Below the pieces are notes generated by a model that saw only the letters and a list, made by a program, of their open reading frames with translations, did no database searches and had not been told where the DNA came from. A stretch of DNA of 8,085 nt from Campylobacterales bacterium (lineage in GTDB: Bacteria > Campylobacterota > Campylobacteria > Campylobacterales > Sulfurovaceae). Below, one piece after another: positions 1 through 5,890 of this stretch; the first letter of the stretch is position 1; every line of letters begins with the position of its first letter. Position numbers and translations under genes: made by a program. Location of the stretch: assembly GCA_014763905.1 (NCBI GenBank), contig JACXUN010000063.1:1-8085 (forward strand), read 5' to 3'.

Positions 1-7
1 TTTTTTT

Positions 8-98
8 GAATTAGCTTTAGCTAGTCCTGCAAAAATCTGCCTTACCTATGAAAAACCTCGTAAAACTGTGACTATAATACTCCGTCGAACTCAGGTTA
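8..98 (+). repeat. Left copy of inverted terminal repeat of the window
   Basis: This copy matches the reverse complement of 7991-8084 in three blocks. The inner block at 66-98 is identical over 33 bases and contains TATAAT and GAACTCAGGTTA. A middle block CTTACCTAT lies at 41-49. The outer block at 8-28 matches at 18 of 21 positions (GAATTAGCT, three variable bases, GCTAGTCCT). The stretches between blocks differ in length and sequence, so the copies are diverged and not a recent duplication. The outer block contains a short palindrome (TAGCT-TT-AGCTA, 12-23). It could be a MITE, an IS end or another dispersed intergenic repeat. No transposase is visible. Confidence 0.8.
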
Positions 99-244
99 AC
101 AAAAATATTCTGTGAAATAGATGACTTTATGAAAGAGTTTGAACCCCAATACAACAAACGACTGCTAACATTAGAAGCTGTTTGTTGAGAACACCCTATA
201 GCAAAAAGTCCTGTGAGTATTGAAAGAAAAAGTAGTGTTTTCAT
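17..244 (-). CDS. Small lipoprotein, probably truncated, with repeat-derived C-terminus
   Basis: The first 18 residues form a lipoprotein signal: charged MK, a hydrophobic stretch, then a lipobox ending FAIGC with the modified cysteine at 18. The ATG start is set by AGGAGA five bases upstream. The stretch GCSQQTA after the cleavage site is identical to the neighbouring lipoprotein at 462-692, also closely at the DNA level, so the two are paralogues. The rest does not resemble that neighbour. The last 27 or so codons (NLSSTEYYSH onward) are translated from the dispersed repeat at 8-98, and the same peptide can be read from the copy near 8000. The gene has therefore probably lost its own 3' end by repeat insertion or recombination. 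The product would be a membrane-anchored peptide of unknown function. Confidence 0.55.
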   Translation of the reverse strand: MKTLLFLSILTGLFAIGCSQQTASNVSSRLLYWGSNSFIKSSISQNIFVNLSSTEYYSHSFTRFFIGKADFCRTS

Positions 245-272
245 TGATTTCTCCTAAGTATGGAATATCCAA

Positions 273-278
273 AGTATA
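273..278 (-). promoter_or_regulatory. Putative -10 box of the outer lipoprotein gene
   Basis: The minus strand reads TATACT 28 bases before the ATG at 244. No convincing -35 hexamer is seen, which is usual for sigma-70 promoters in Campylobacterota. The rest of the 245-461 gap shows no gene. Confidence 0.4.
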
Positions 279-410
279 ATCCTTACTCCAGAAACAAACC
301 ATAAAAAAAATAGGTTTGCATTACAATGAAGCGATAGATACTGAGCAAAAAAGTAACAAGAATTGCTTTTTATTGAAAAATATTTTAGGGGACAGGGAAT
401 GTTTTTAATT

Positions 411-442
411 AAAAGATATCCCTCTTCCTAAAAAGAGGGATA
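411..442 (-). terminator. Intrinsic terminator of the AQPE-repeat lipoprotein gene
   Basis: A perfect 10-base-pair stem, TATCCCTCTT (417-426) with AAGAGGGATA (433-442), encloses a six-base loop. Read on the minus strand it is followed by TCTTTT. It lies about 20 bases after the stop of the gene at 462-692, as expected for its terminator. Confidence 0.75.
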
Positions 443-461
443 GAAAAGTAAAAAACTCAAA

Positions 462-692
462 CTATTTTACAGTTTGAACCGTTTCAACAGCCATTTCTTT
501 CATTGAATGTGGAGTTTCTACAGCTTCTTCTACAAGTTGTACATCCTCTTCTACTTTTTCTACTGTTTTGTTAACTTCAGCTACTACTTCTGGTTGTGCC
601 TCTGGTTGTGCCTCTGGTTGTGCTGTTTGTTGTGAACATCCTGCAAATGTGAAAAGTGCTACCACTGAAGCCAATAAAACTGTTTTTGTCAT
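462..692 (-). CDS. Small acidic lipoprotein with AQPE repeats
   Basis: This is a 76-residue protein with a clear lipoprotein signal peptide: MTK, a hydrophobic core, and lipobox FAGC with the lipidated cysteine at 19. The start is supported by AGGAGA five bases before the ATG. The mature part of about 58 residues begins CSQQTA, continues with three AQPE units, and then a valine/glutamate-rich segment (VEKVEEDVQLVEEAVE) that could form an amphipathic helix or coiled coil. It is rich in Glu and low in aromatics, and no enzymatic domain is visible. It probably sits in the periplasm, anchored to a membrane. A -10 box at 731-736 and a terminator at 411-442 make it a single-gene unit. It is paralogous to the lipoprotein at 17-244. 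The function is unknown; short lipoproteins of this style are often lost by gene callers but the signals here are strong. Confidence 0.8.
   Translation of the reverse strand: MTKTVLLASVVALFTFAGCSQQTAQPEAQPEAQPEVVAEVNKTVEKVEEDVQLVEEAVETPHSMKEMAVETVQTVK
589..624 (-). repeat. 12-bp tandem repeat encoding AQPE x3
   Basis: Three near-identical 12-base units (TCTGGTTGTGCC on the plus strand) lie in frame inside the lipoprotein gene and encode Ala-Gln-Pro-Glu three times, just after the lipidated cysteine. Changes in unit number would alter the linker length without breaking the frame. Confidence 0.85.
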
Positions 693-730
693 ACGTTTCT
701 CCTAATTAAATTTTGCCCTAATGACAGATG

Positions 731-736
731 ATTATA
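731..736 (-). promoter_or_regulatory. -10 box of the AQPE lipoprotein gene
   Basis: The minus strand reads TATAAT 38 bases before the ATG at 692, giving a leader of about 30 bases. The upstream sequence is A-rich without a clear -35 hexamer. Confidence 0.55.
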
Positions 737-858
737 GTATGGATTTGCTTTTTCTAATTTGAATCTTTACTGAAAATTAGAAAAAATGGATCAAAATATA
801 CAAATTATTCGATTTTTATGTTTTTTCCATTGAAATGCTATTTTTTTTTATTAAAAAT

Positions 859-1509
859 TTAATTTGATCGACGATTTCGTCGTCGATGAGTTGCCACATA
901 AGCAAAGGTCGCTACGGCGATCATTCCCAAAGAGATATAAACAATCTGATGCACATAAGGCTGACTTGCTGTTAACAACTGGGGAATATAAGGCTGACTT
1001 GGATCAAAAGTTTCTGCTAACGATCCCAAATAAAATCCGATAATCGCTAAAATCACCACCCAAATACCGGCTCCCAGAGTCGTATAGAGTGTAAACGGAT
1101 AGATCGGCATCTTGGAAAGCCCTGCCGGCAGTGAAATTAGCTGACGAACACCGGGAATCAAACGGCTGACAAAGGTAGAAAACGCCCCATGCTTGGTAAA
1201 GAAATGTTCCATCGTTTGTAACTTCTCCTCGGTAAAAAAGAAATATTTACCAAATGCCAACACCCCTTTACGCCCGTAATGTTTAGCCAAATAGTAGTTA
1301 AACAATGCCCCTGCCAACGATCCCGTAACGCCGGCGATAATGGCTATAACCATATTCATTTCTCCTTTATAGGCTAAATACCCTGCCGGAATCATTGCCA
1401 CTTCACTTGGAAAAGGAAAAAAGGTACTCTCCAAAAACATCATAATAAATATCCCCAAATACCCAAACTGACTCACCATATCAACAATAACATTGACTAA
1501 CTCTTGCAC
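859..1509 (-). CDS. DedA-family integral membrane protein (VTT/SNARE-associated domain)
   Basis: This 216-residue protein has the DedA layout: an N-terminal hydrophobic segment followed by the re-entrant motif [20 protein letters not shown] (about residues 25-44), a central segment ending [14 protein letters not shown], the conserved loop [18 protein letters not shown] near residues 114-131, and two further membrane helices. The Arg in SRLIPG and the Gly-Arg in PGVR are the typical conserved residues of the family. DedA proteins are inner-membrane proteins; several are lipid flippases for undecaprenyl phosphate or phosphatidylethanolamine and support membrane potential. Which lipid this one moves cannot be told from sequence. 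The start is GTG, sharing its first base with the TAG stop of yigZ, with AGGAG eight bases upstream, so translation is probably coupled. The C-terminus is a basic tail (HRRRNRRSN). Confidence 0.9.
   Translation of the reverse strand: MQELVNVIVDMVSQFGYLGIFIMMFLESTFFPFPSEVAMIPAGYLAYKGEMNMVIAIIAGVTGSLAGALFNYYLAKHYGRKGVLAFGKYFFFTEEKLQTMEHFFTKHGAFSTFVSRLIPGVRQLISLPAGLSKMPIYPFTLYTTLGAGIWVVILAIIGFYLGSLAETFDPSQPYIPQLLTASQPYVHQIVYISLGMIAVATFAYVATHRRRNRRSN
867..887. other. Perfect hairpin inside the last dedA codons
   Basis: ATCGACGA (867-874) pairs with TCGTCGAT (880-887) around a five-base loop. It lies in the codons for the basic C-terminal tail of the DedA protein. On the minus strand an ATTTTT run follows only about 11 bases later, so it may be a weak terminator of the hemH operon, or only a by-product of Arg codons. 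Confidence 0.35.
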
Positions 1510-2063
1510 TACCTCTGCTCCTTAAATGCTGCTAACTTCAACTCAGTGGCTCGTATCGTCCACGAAACACTCTCAATCCCAAATACTTTCTGCACCTCTG
1601 TAATACCGATCTTGTTCAATAGATAATCGGTTTTTTGTACATTGGAGTAAGAAGTTTCAAAATTATAACCAAACATCTTTTCATAGTTAATAATATCTGC
1701 TATGGCTAACGCCTCTTTGACCGCATCGGCATAGGCTCGTGCCATCCCGCCGATACCGAGTTTAATCCCACCAAAATAGCGTACCGTTACCACTGCGACA
1801 TTGACCAAATCCTGCCCGCGTAGTACATTCAGTGACGGTACACCCGCTGCTCCTTTAGGCTCTTCATCATCACTAGAGTTCTCCACGATCTGATCAAACT
1901 CATTGAGATACCGCAACGCATAGATCACATGACGTGATTTAGGGTGTTCGGCTCGCAGTTTATCCTGTAATCCCTCAAACTGAGCAATCGGTACCAGATG
2001 GGCGATAAACTTCGACTTTTTGACTTCATAGGTCGCCACAAACGACTTTTCTATCGTCTGCAT
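1509..2063 (-). CDS. yigZ: YigZ/IMPACT family protein (UPF0029)
   Basis: This 184-residue protein carries the UPF0029/IMPACT N-terminal domain. The opening [14 protein letters not shown], the stretch [13 protein letters not shown], the motif [16 protein letters not shown] (about residues 63-78) and [21 protein letters not shown] (about 92-112) are the family signature. The C-terminal 60 residues correspond to the small DUF1949-like ferredoxin-fold domain, which looks short. Bacterial YigZ proteins have no settled function; the eukaryotic relative IMPACT/YIH1 regulates the kinase GCN2. A GTG three bases upstream is also in frame, but the ATG at 2063 overlaps the hemH TGA stop by one base (TGATG), which favours ATG and translational coupling. 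The 3' end overlaps the dedA start by one base. Confidence 0.9.
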   Translation of the reverse strand: MQTIEKSFVATYEVKKSKFIAHLVPIAQFEGLQDKLRAEHPKSRHVIYALRYLNEFDQIVENSSDDEEPKGAAGVPSLNVLRGQDLVNVAVVTVRYFGGIKLGIGGMARAYADAVKEALAIADIINYEKMFGYNFETSYSNVQKTDYLLNKIGITEVQKVFGIESVSWTIRATELKLAAFKEQR

Positions 2064-3001
2064 CACAACGCAGTCACCTTTTTGACAATGAGATCTACAA
2101 AGGTATCATCATCATTAAAACATTGTGCTACGATAAAATCCTCATATTTAATTTTATCGGCAATCTCACGGCTTTCGATATCGAGTTCAAACACCGTCTC
2201 GGAGTTATCGATGGTAAAGGCTAAAGGATAGATCAAGACTTTTCGATGCGTCGGATTACGCAAGGTATCCACCAAACTTGGCTCTAACCAAGCTCCGCTG
2301 CCGACTTTGGATTGGTAGACCAGTTTGATATCGTGAAATTTGATCCCTTGCAGAGTTAGATAAAGTTTTAATGCCGAAACATTACTTTCGACCTCTCTTT
2401 GGTAGGGATCACCCGCCTTGATAATGCTCATCGGCAACCCATGAGCCGAAAGGATCAAATCATAATCCCGACTTGCTTTATCCCCCAATGCTTCCCTAAT
2501 CTTTTGGGTACTGATTTGAATATAATCCAAATCATCATAATAGGGATCAATCACCGTAATTTTAGGAGCATAGTCGAGTGCGGCACAACGTGCTTGGATA
2601 TCTTCCACCGAAGAGAGTGTCGTGGTAGTTGAATATTGCGGATACATCGGAAAGAGAACCAACTCCTCAATCCCCTCAACCTTAAACCGCTCCAACGCCG
2701 GTGTCGCAAAAGGCGGCACATACCGCATCGCCGCCACAATCGGCATATCTAACCGGGTTGCCAATTTTTGGATCAATCTATCGGTCAACTCAGGAAGCGG
2801 AGATTTACCCCCTAAGTGTTCGGTAAAGTTCTCTTGAACCTCACGCAGTCGTTTTCGTACAATCATATTGCCGATAAACTTACGGAGATATCGATTAACG
2901 GGAAGAATGTTTTTATCCGCAAACATATTGCGTAAAAACATCTCAACCTCCTCCACATTATTGGGTCCTCCCATATTGAGTAACATCAGTGCTTTTTTCA
3001 A
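2063..3001 (-). CDS. hemH: Ferrochelatase
   Basis: Ferrochelatase inserts ferrous iron into protoporphyrin (or coproporphyrin) in the last steps of haem synthesis. The 312-residue length is typical of the bacterial single-domain enzyme. It opens with ALMLLNMGGP (residues 4-13), contains GGKSPL (64-69), and carries the HemH signature LILSAHGLPMSIIKAGDPY (182-200) with the metal-binding His187. The second conserved site, IDNSETVFELDIE (264-276), supplies Glu268. KVGSGAWLEPSL (232-243) corresponds to the usual conserved Q-S-x-x-G-x-x-x-W-L-x-P block. The start codon is TTG, chosen because GGAG lies eight bases upstream; the next ATG (codon 6) would cut the first strand. It is the first gene of hemH-yigZ-dedA. 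No strong promoter is obvious in the short leader, so reading through from the TA-relic promoter at 3581 is possible. Confidence 0.95.
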   Translation of the reverse strand: MKKALMLLNMGGPNNVEEVEMFLRNMFADKNILPVNRYLRKFIGNMIVRKRLREVQENFTEHLGGKSPLPELTDRLIQKLATRLDMPIVAAMRYVPPFATPALERFKVEGIEELVLFPMYPQYSTTTTLSSVEDIQARCAALDYAPKITVIDPYYDDLDYIQISTQKIREALGDKASRDYDLILSAHGLPMSIIKAGDPYQREVESNVSALKLYLTLQGIKFHDIKLVYQSKVGSGAWLEPSLVDTLRNPTHRKVLIYPLAFTIDNSETVFELDIESREIADKIKYEDFIVAQCFNDDDTFVDLIVKKVTAL

Positions 3002-3058
3002 AATTTATACTCCAATTTTTTTCAGATAGCAATTCACCTTCATATAACCAGTTTGCTT

Positions 3059-3341
3059 TTATAATTTTTCTCGGTATTTCACAATCCCCAATAATAAAAT
3101 TTTAGCATTGGACTTATCGAATAAAATAAGGAATCACATAACCCTTAAAGATATAATCCCTAATATTCTCATCCTCAAAATAGATAGAACGCCGAAATTT
3201 ATACAGCATATAAGGCAACTTGTTAAGTTTCTCCTCTAACTCGACAGTAAAATCTATCGCTCTTTCTAAACTATCTTGTGCGATATGATCAAGGATCTCA
3301 TCCAGTTTATGTTCAAACAGCTCACTTTTTTCAACGAATAC
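3059..3341 (-). pseudogene. Degenerate ParE/RelE-type toxin
   Basis: From 3341 the minus strand reads VFVEKSELFEHKLDEILDHI, then AQDSLERAIDF, LPYMLYKFRRSIYFEDENI, and IFKGYVIPYFIR before a stop at 3114. Shifting frame there gives SNAKILLLGIVKYREKL with a stop at 3059. Together these make one ParE/RelE-superfamily toxin of about 94 codons: an N-terminal helical hairpin, the central R-x-S-I-Y-F strand, and the usual C-terminal strand GIVKYR. Two defects are visible: no in-frame start codon at the 5' end, and a frameshift close to 3110. It lies directly after the antitoxin relic. ParE-like toxins block gyrase or, in RelE types, cleave mRNA on ribosomes; this copy should be inactive. The hemH start lies 58 bases beyond it. 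Confidence 0.75.
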
Positions 3342-3546
3342 CTACTCTGCCTTTTGGTGTCTCTTAATTAGACGGCTGCGTACATCATTCCAATAGTTTT
3401 GATCAACACGAGAAAAGTTTTTAGAACCGTTTTGTTTATAATCTTTTAAAGTAGCTTCAAAAATAGCTTTTTCTTCTTGATACGCTTTATCTTTAGTAGA
3501 ATATAACTTAATAAATATCTTTAACGTCGATTTGAATCGTTTGCAT
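3342..3546 (-). pseudogene. Degenerate RelB-like antitoxin of the ParE relic
   Basis: A well-formed start is present: AGGAG(A) five to six bases before the ATG at 3546, followed by MQTIQIDVKDIY and then a TAA. One frame over, the reading resumes as KLYSTKDKAYQEEKAIFEAT and continues LKDYKQNGSKNF, YWNDVRSRLIKRHQKAE, ending in TAG at 3342. This is the layout of small Campylobacterota antitoxins paired with ParE-like toxins: a short beta-strand DNA-binding start, a helical middle and a lysine-rich tail. The two parts total about 68 codons, somewhat short for the family, so a small internal deletion around 3505-3510 together with the frameshift is likely. The stop is followed immediately by the toxin relic. 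Confidence 0.7.
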
Positions 3547-3580
3547 ACGATTCTCCTTGTTAATCTCTTTCTGAATTCTT

Positions 3581-3586
3581 ATTATA
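3581..3586 (-). promoter_or_regulatory. -10 box of the decayed toxin-antitoxin pair
   Basis: The minus strand reads TATAAT 34 bases before the antitoxin ATG. It is intact although both genes behind it are broken. Transcription from here would run through the relic into hemH. Confidence 0.5.
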
Positions 3587-3887
3587 TCCTAATAAACCCT
3601 TTTCTGCAAAAATCGATCTGTGAACTGTTCATATCCTGACAGACTGCTACCAGATTCCAACCCGTTCGGGATAACACTACCGCATCAACATAGACTATCG
3701 AAAGAGCCGCTATGATCCATTTCAACTTCCATTTTTTCATACCATTCTCCAACAACTGATCATCAATCGAAGCCGAAGTATCAATCGCCACGTTGATTTT
3801 CAACTCCTCCCCCGTAACCGAAGGCAACGCCATCCCACGGTAGAGGTGCTTTTTGCTGGGAGGAAACATCCTATAATCACTCTTGGC
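3582..3887 (-). pseudogene. Fragment of a VWA-like DUF2201 putative metallopeptidase
   Basis: The first 47 residues from 3887 read AKSDYRMFPPSKKHLYRGM, then ALPSVTGEELKINVAIDTSA and SIDDQLLE. This is the junction found in DUF2201 proteins between the N-terminal metallopeptidase-like domain and the C-terminal VWA domain; DTSAS is the D-x-S-x-S metal-ion (MIDAS) motif. After DDQLLE (about 3747) the family pattern breaks up. Pieces such as YEKMEVEMD in another frame and IIAALSIVYVDAVVL in the first frame suggest single-base shifts in the VWA core. The metallopeptidase part upstream is missing, replaced by an unrelated open frame. Family members usually work beside a MoxR-type AAA ATPase, which is absent here. 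An in-frame ATG at 3869 exists but lies inside the conserved region, so no true start remains. Confidence 0.7.
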
Positions 3888-3964
3888 ATGAGCTTGATTT
3901 TGGCTTGGGTTAGTTTTTGATTGGTTTGGAGTTTTACGTCTTGGGGGATCATGGGGTTGTCTTT

Positions 3965-4000
3965 CCTCTCGCCTCTCGTTCCCACTCTCCCGAGTGGGAA
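3965..4000. repeat. REP-like palindrome
   Basis: A perfect nine-base-pair hairpin, TTCCCACTC (3979-3987) and GAGTGGGAA (3992-4000) with a TCCC loop, is followed by TGCATA. Two tandem CCTCTCG units (3965-3978) come just before it. The core GTTCCCA...TGGGAATGC resembles a palindromic intergenic repeat known from many environmental Proteobacteria; that resemblance is from memory. It sits exactly at the junction of the two opposing relics. Confidence 0.6.
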
Positions 4001-4021
4001 TGCATATTTGAACTCAGGTTA

Positions 4022-4897
4022 GAACGGCTAGATGAGCAGCGGTTTGAACTCAAGATGAACTCAAACGCCAAGGGAGTGGTAAACTCCTCTCGTTAGCCAA
4101 AAACATTGAGGAGCAGAACCGACTGCGGGACAGCCGTAAACGTATCCATAGCCAGCACCATACCCTCTCCAAAACGCTGAATCTCCCGACCGTATCGAGT
4201 GAGCATACCTTTTTGGTCAACCAAAAGCGGATTGTGATCCAACTCAATGAGGTGGAAGCGGAGATCGCTTTTTTACGCCAACGCAAAAGCAATATCCCCA
4301 AACTCAACTCCGATATGCGGGACGCTATGGCAGAGGAGCTGGGGATCGAGCTTCCTTTTGTTGGAGAGCTACTTCGGGTCAACGACAAAGCATGGGAGGG
4401 GGCCATTGAGCGGGTACTGCGTCTTTGCCCTCTTGATTTTGGTCGATGTTGATAAAAAATGGCAAAAAAGGTCACCGATGTCCGCAACTGGTTTAACTTC
4501 CAAGCCAATGAGAACTATTTCGGTGACGGAAGCCTCAAAGAGTTCTACAGCGACTCCTCAGGCAAATCAGGCGGACAAAAAGAGAAACTCGCCTATACCG
4601 TGTTGGCATCTTCCATCGCCTTTGCCTATGGATTGGAGGGAGAAAATGACCGCAGTTTTTGTTTTGTAGTCATCGACGAGGCATTTGGCAAAGGCTCCGA
4701 CGACTCCACCCGCTACGGATTGGAACTCTTCAAAAAAACTCAACCTCCAACTCTTGGTCATCACCCCGATTCAAAAGATCAATATTATCGAACCGTATAT
4801 CCAGTCGATTCACTTTGTGCATAATCGCGAAGGGATGGATTCGAGTGTGGTGAGTTTGGGGATTGAGGAGTATTGGGAGAATCGGGGTGGGGGTTAA
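4022..4897 (+). pseudogene. jetC: Wadjet JetC (SMC-like ATPase) relic
   Basis: Four frame changes and one large deletion break a gene for JetC, the SMC/MukB-like ATPase of the Wadjet anti-plasmid complex. The pieces in order are: ERLDEQRFELKMNSNAKG (4022-4075); GKLLSLAKNIEEQNRLRDSR onward through LPFVGELLRVNDKAWEGAIE to VLR (4078-4422); FALLILVDVDKKW in a second frame (4424-4462); VTDVRNWFNF through signature SGKSGGQKEKLAYT (4558-4599) and Walker B FVVIDEAF (4663-4686) to YGLELFKK; then LNLQLLVITPIQKINIIEPY and IHFVHNREG after a seven-A run (4732-4738), ending TAA at 4897. Roughly 300 residues of coiled coil and hinge are missing near 4460, and the Walker A end is absent. JetA, JetB and JetD are not present. 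It cannot make a working protein. Confidence 0.85.
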
Positions 4898-4915
4898 TGG
4901 GGTAAATTCACCCCA
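4898..4915. other. Small GC-rich hairpin between convergent units
   Basis: TGGGGT (4898-4903) pairs with ACCCCA (4910-4915) around AAATTC. It lies between the end of the jetC relic and the end of the convergent nuclease gene. No T-run follows on either strand, so a terminator role is doubtful. Confidence 0.3.
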
Positions 4916-4919
4916 AAAC

Positions 4920-5726
4920 CTATTCAGAATCTTTTTTATGCTTATTGATATACTCTAAAAGTTCCTCTTTTTTAATATTCAATTTTTTAACAACATCATC
5001 AATGGCTAATTGAAAATCTTTTATCATAATCATTGCATTTTGAAAAGTAGCTTCTTTTATTCCTTGTGCAATACCCTCTTCGTTACCCATTCTATAAAGA
5101 GGTGTCTTTTTTATATCTACCGTTAACATCTGCATTCCTTTCTCTACTTCAGCTTCCAAATCTCTATTGGTTGAGAGTATATTGACCTTTTTGATATAGT
5201 TTCTGTACTCTCGCTCATCACCTTTGGTTAACGCTCTAAGGCGTTGGAGGATGGTATTGACAACCATCTGCTTGTCTCTGTTTTCAAAATCGCACAGTAT
5301 CGAGAGTGCCACCGCTGAGGGATTATCGTGATAGAGTAACCTCTCACACGCGATATCTTTCATGTTGATTATATCATATTCATATGAGATTTTATCACGT
5401 TTCACCTCTTTTTTCATATGGCACTTCTCTTTACCGATATAGATAACATACTGCTCAACACTGCAATCTTTGTACTCAAAAAGAATATCACTGTAATAAC
5501 GCAACATCCGTATCTCCATATTACTATGATTTGAGTTTTGTATCTCTATATGGATAATCCTCTGTCCATTTTGAAACACGATATCACTATCTCGTTTCTC
5601 AACTCGCGTCCACTCTTTATCAATGAGGATTATCTCACCTTGAATATCAATGCCCAAAATGTGCATGGATATATCTCGACCTATCTCTTTGATAATTTCT
5701 TTGCTGATTATGTCTTTATCACCCAT
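4920..5726 (-). CDS. Rpn/PD-(D/E)XK nuclease family putative transposase
   Basis: This 268-residue protein has the layout of Rpn-type (recombination-promoting nuclease, formerly 'putative transposase') proteins. The PD-(D/E)XK core is visible as RDSDIVF (Asp48 as likely metal ligand) followed by IIHIEIQNSNHSNMEIRMLR (57-76), with Glu61 and Gln63 as the E-x-Q version usual in this family. YYSDILFEY and EQYVIYIGKE follow. The C-terminal third is helical, with GNEEGIAQGIKEA (the common EGI-x-G-I repeat) and a lysine-rich end. E. coli RpnA relatives cut DNA and raise RecA-independent recombination; some are linked to phage defence. The ATG start follows AAGGA by about eight bases, and a GCTAAAATA -10 box lies 26 bases upstream. 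The gene looks intact, convergent to the jetC relic and divergent from the TA pair. Confidence 0.85.
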   Translation of the reverse strand: MGDKDIISKEIIKEIGRDISMHILGIDIQGEIILIDKEWTRVEKRDSDIVFQNGQRIIHIEIQNSNHSNMEIRMLRYYSDILFEYKDCSVEQYVIYIGKEKCHMKKEVKRDKISYEYDIINMKDIACERLLYHDNPSAVALSILCDFENRDKQMVVNTILQRLRALTKGDEREYRNYIKKVNILSTNRDLEAEVEKGMQMLTVDIKKTPLYRMGNEEGIAQGIKEATFQNAMIMIKDFQLAIDDVVKKLNIKKEELLEYINKHKKDSE

Positions 5727-5751
5727 TGGCTTTCCTTTTTATCGGTGGGGT

Positions 5752-5757
5752 ATTTTA
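5752..5757 (-). promoter_or_regulatory. -10 box of the Rpn nuclease gene
   Basis: The minus strand reads GCTAAAAT within TTTACGCTAAAATACC, 26 bases before the ATG at 5726. The T-rich stretch with GCTAAAAT is a common promoter look in Campylobacterota. Confidence 0.5.
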
Positions 5758-5830
5758 GCGTAAAAGAACATAAGGTGTTAGCATATTGATGTTTGACTTA
5801 GCGTTTTAGTTTGGTTTATATTTGTGACAC

Positions 5831-5858
5831 GACCCCTTGTATTCGACCCCTTGTATTC
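5831..5858. repeat. Exact 14-bp tandem duplication upstream of the TA operon
   Basis: GACCCCTTGTATTC occurs twice with no gap (5831-5844 and 5845-5858). It lies between the divergent nuclease and toxin-antitoxin genes, 33 bases upstream of the TA -10 candidate. It could be a pair of operator sites or a replication-slippage duplication. Confidence 0.8.
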
Positions 5859-5890
5859 AATAAGTTAAACAAATTTTAGCTTCCATACTG

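Noticed and set aside
589..624. 12-base repeats considered as a CRISPR-like array
   Set aside because: The units abut without spacers and encode an in-frame peptide repeat.
2399..2837. Small plus- and minus-strand frames inside hemH
   Set aside because: All lie within the ferrochelatase gene, which has full-length family motifs.
3800..3985. 61-codon minus-strand frame starting MGTRGERKD
   Set aside because: It overlaps the VWA fragment in another frame, has no RBS and starts inside the palindromic repeat.
4050..4508. 152-codon open frame on the minus strand
   Set aside because: It is the shadow of the JetC relic; the plus-strand translation has clear family motifs and the minus one is Ser/Arg-rich without any.
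5538..5789. 83-codon plus-strand frame opposite the nuclease start
   Set aside because: It overlaps the conserved catalytic region of the Rpn nuclease on the other strand and has no family features.
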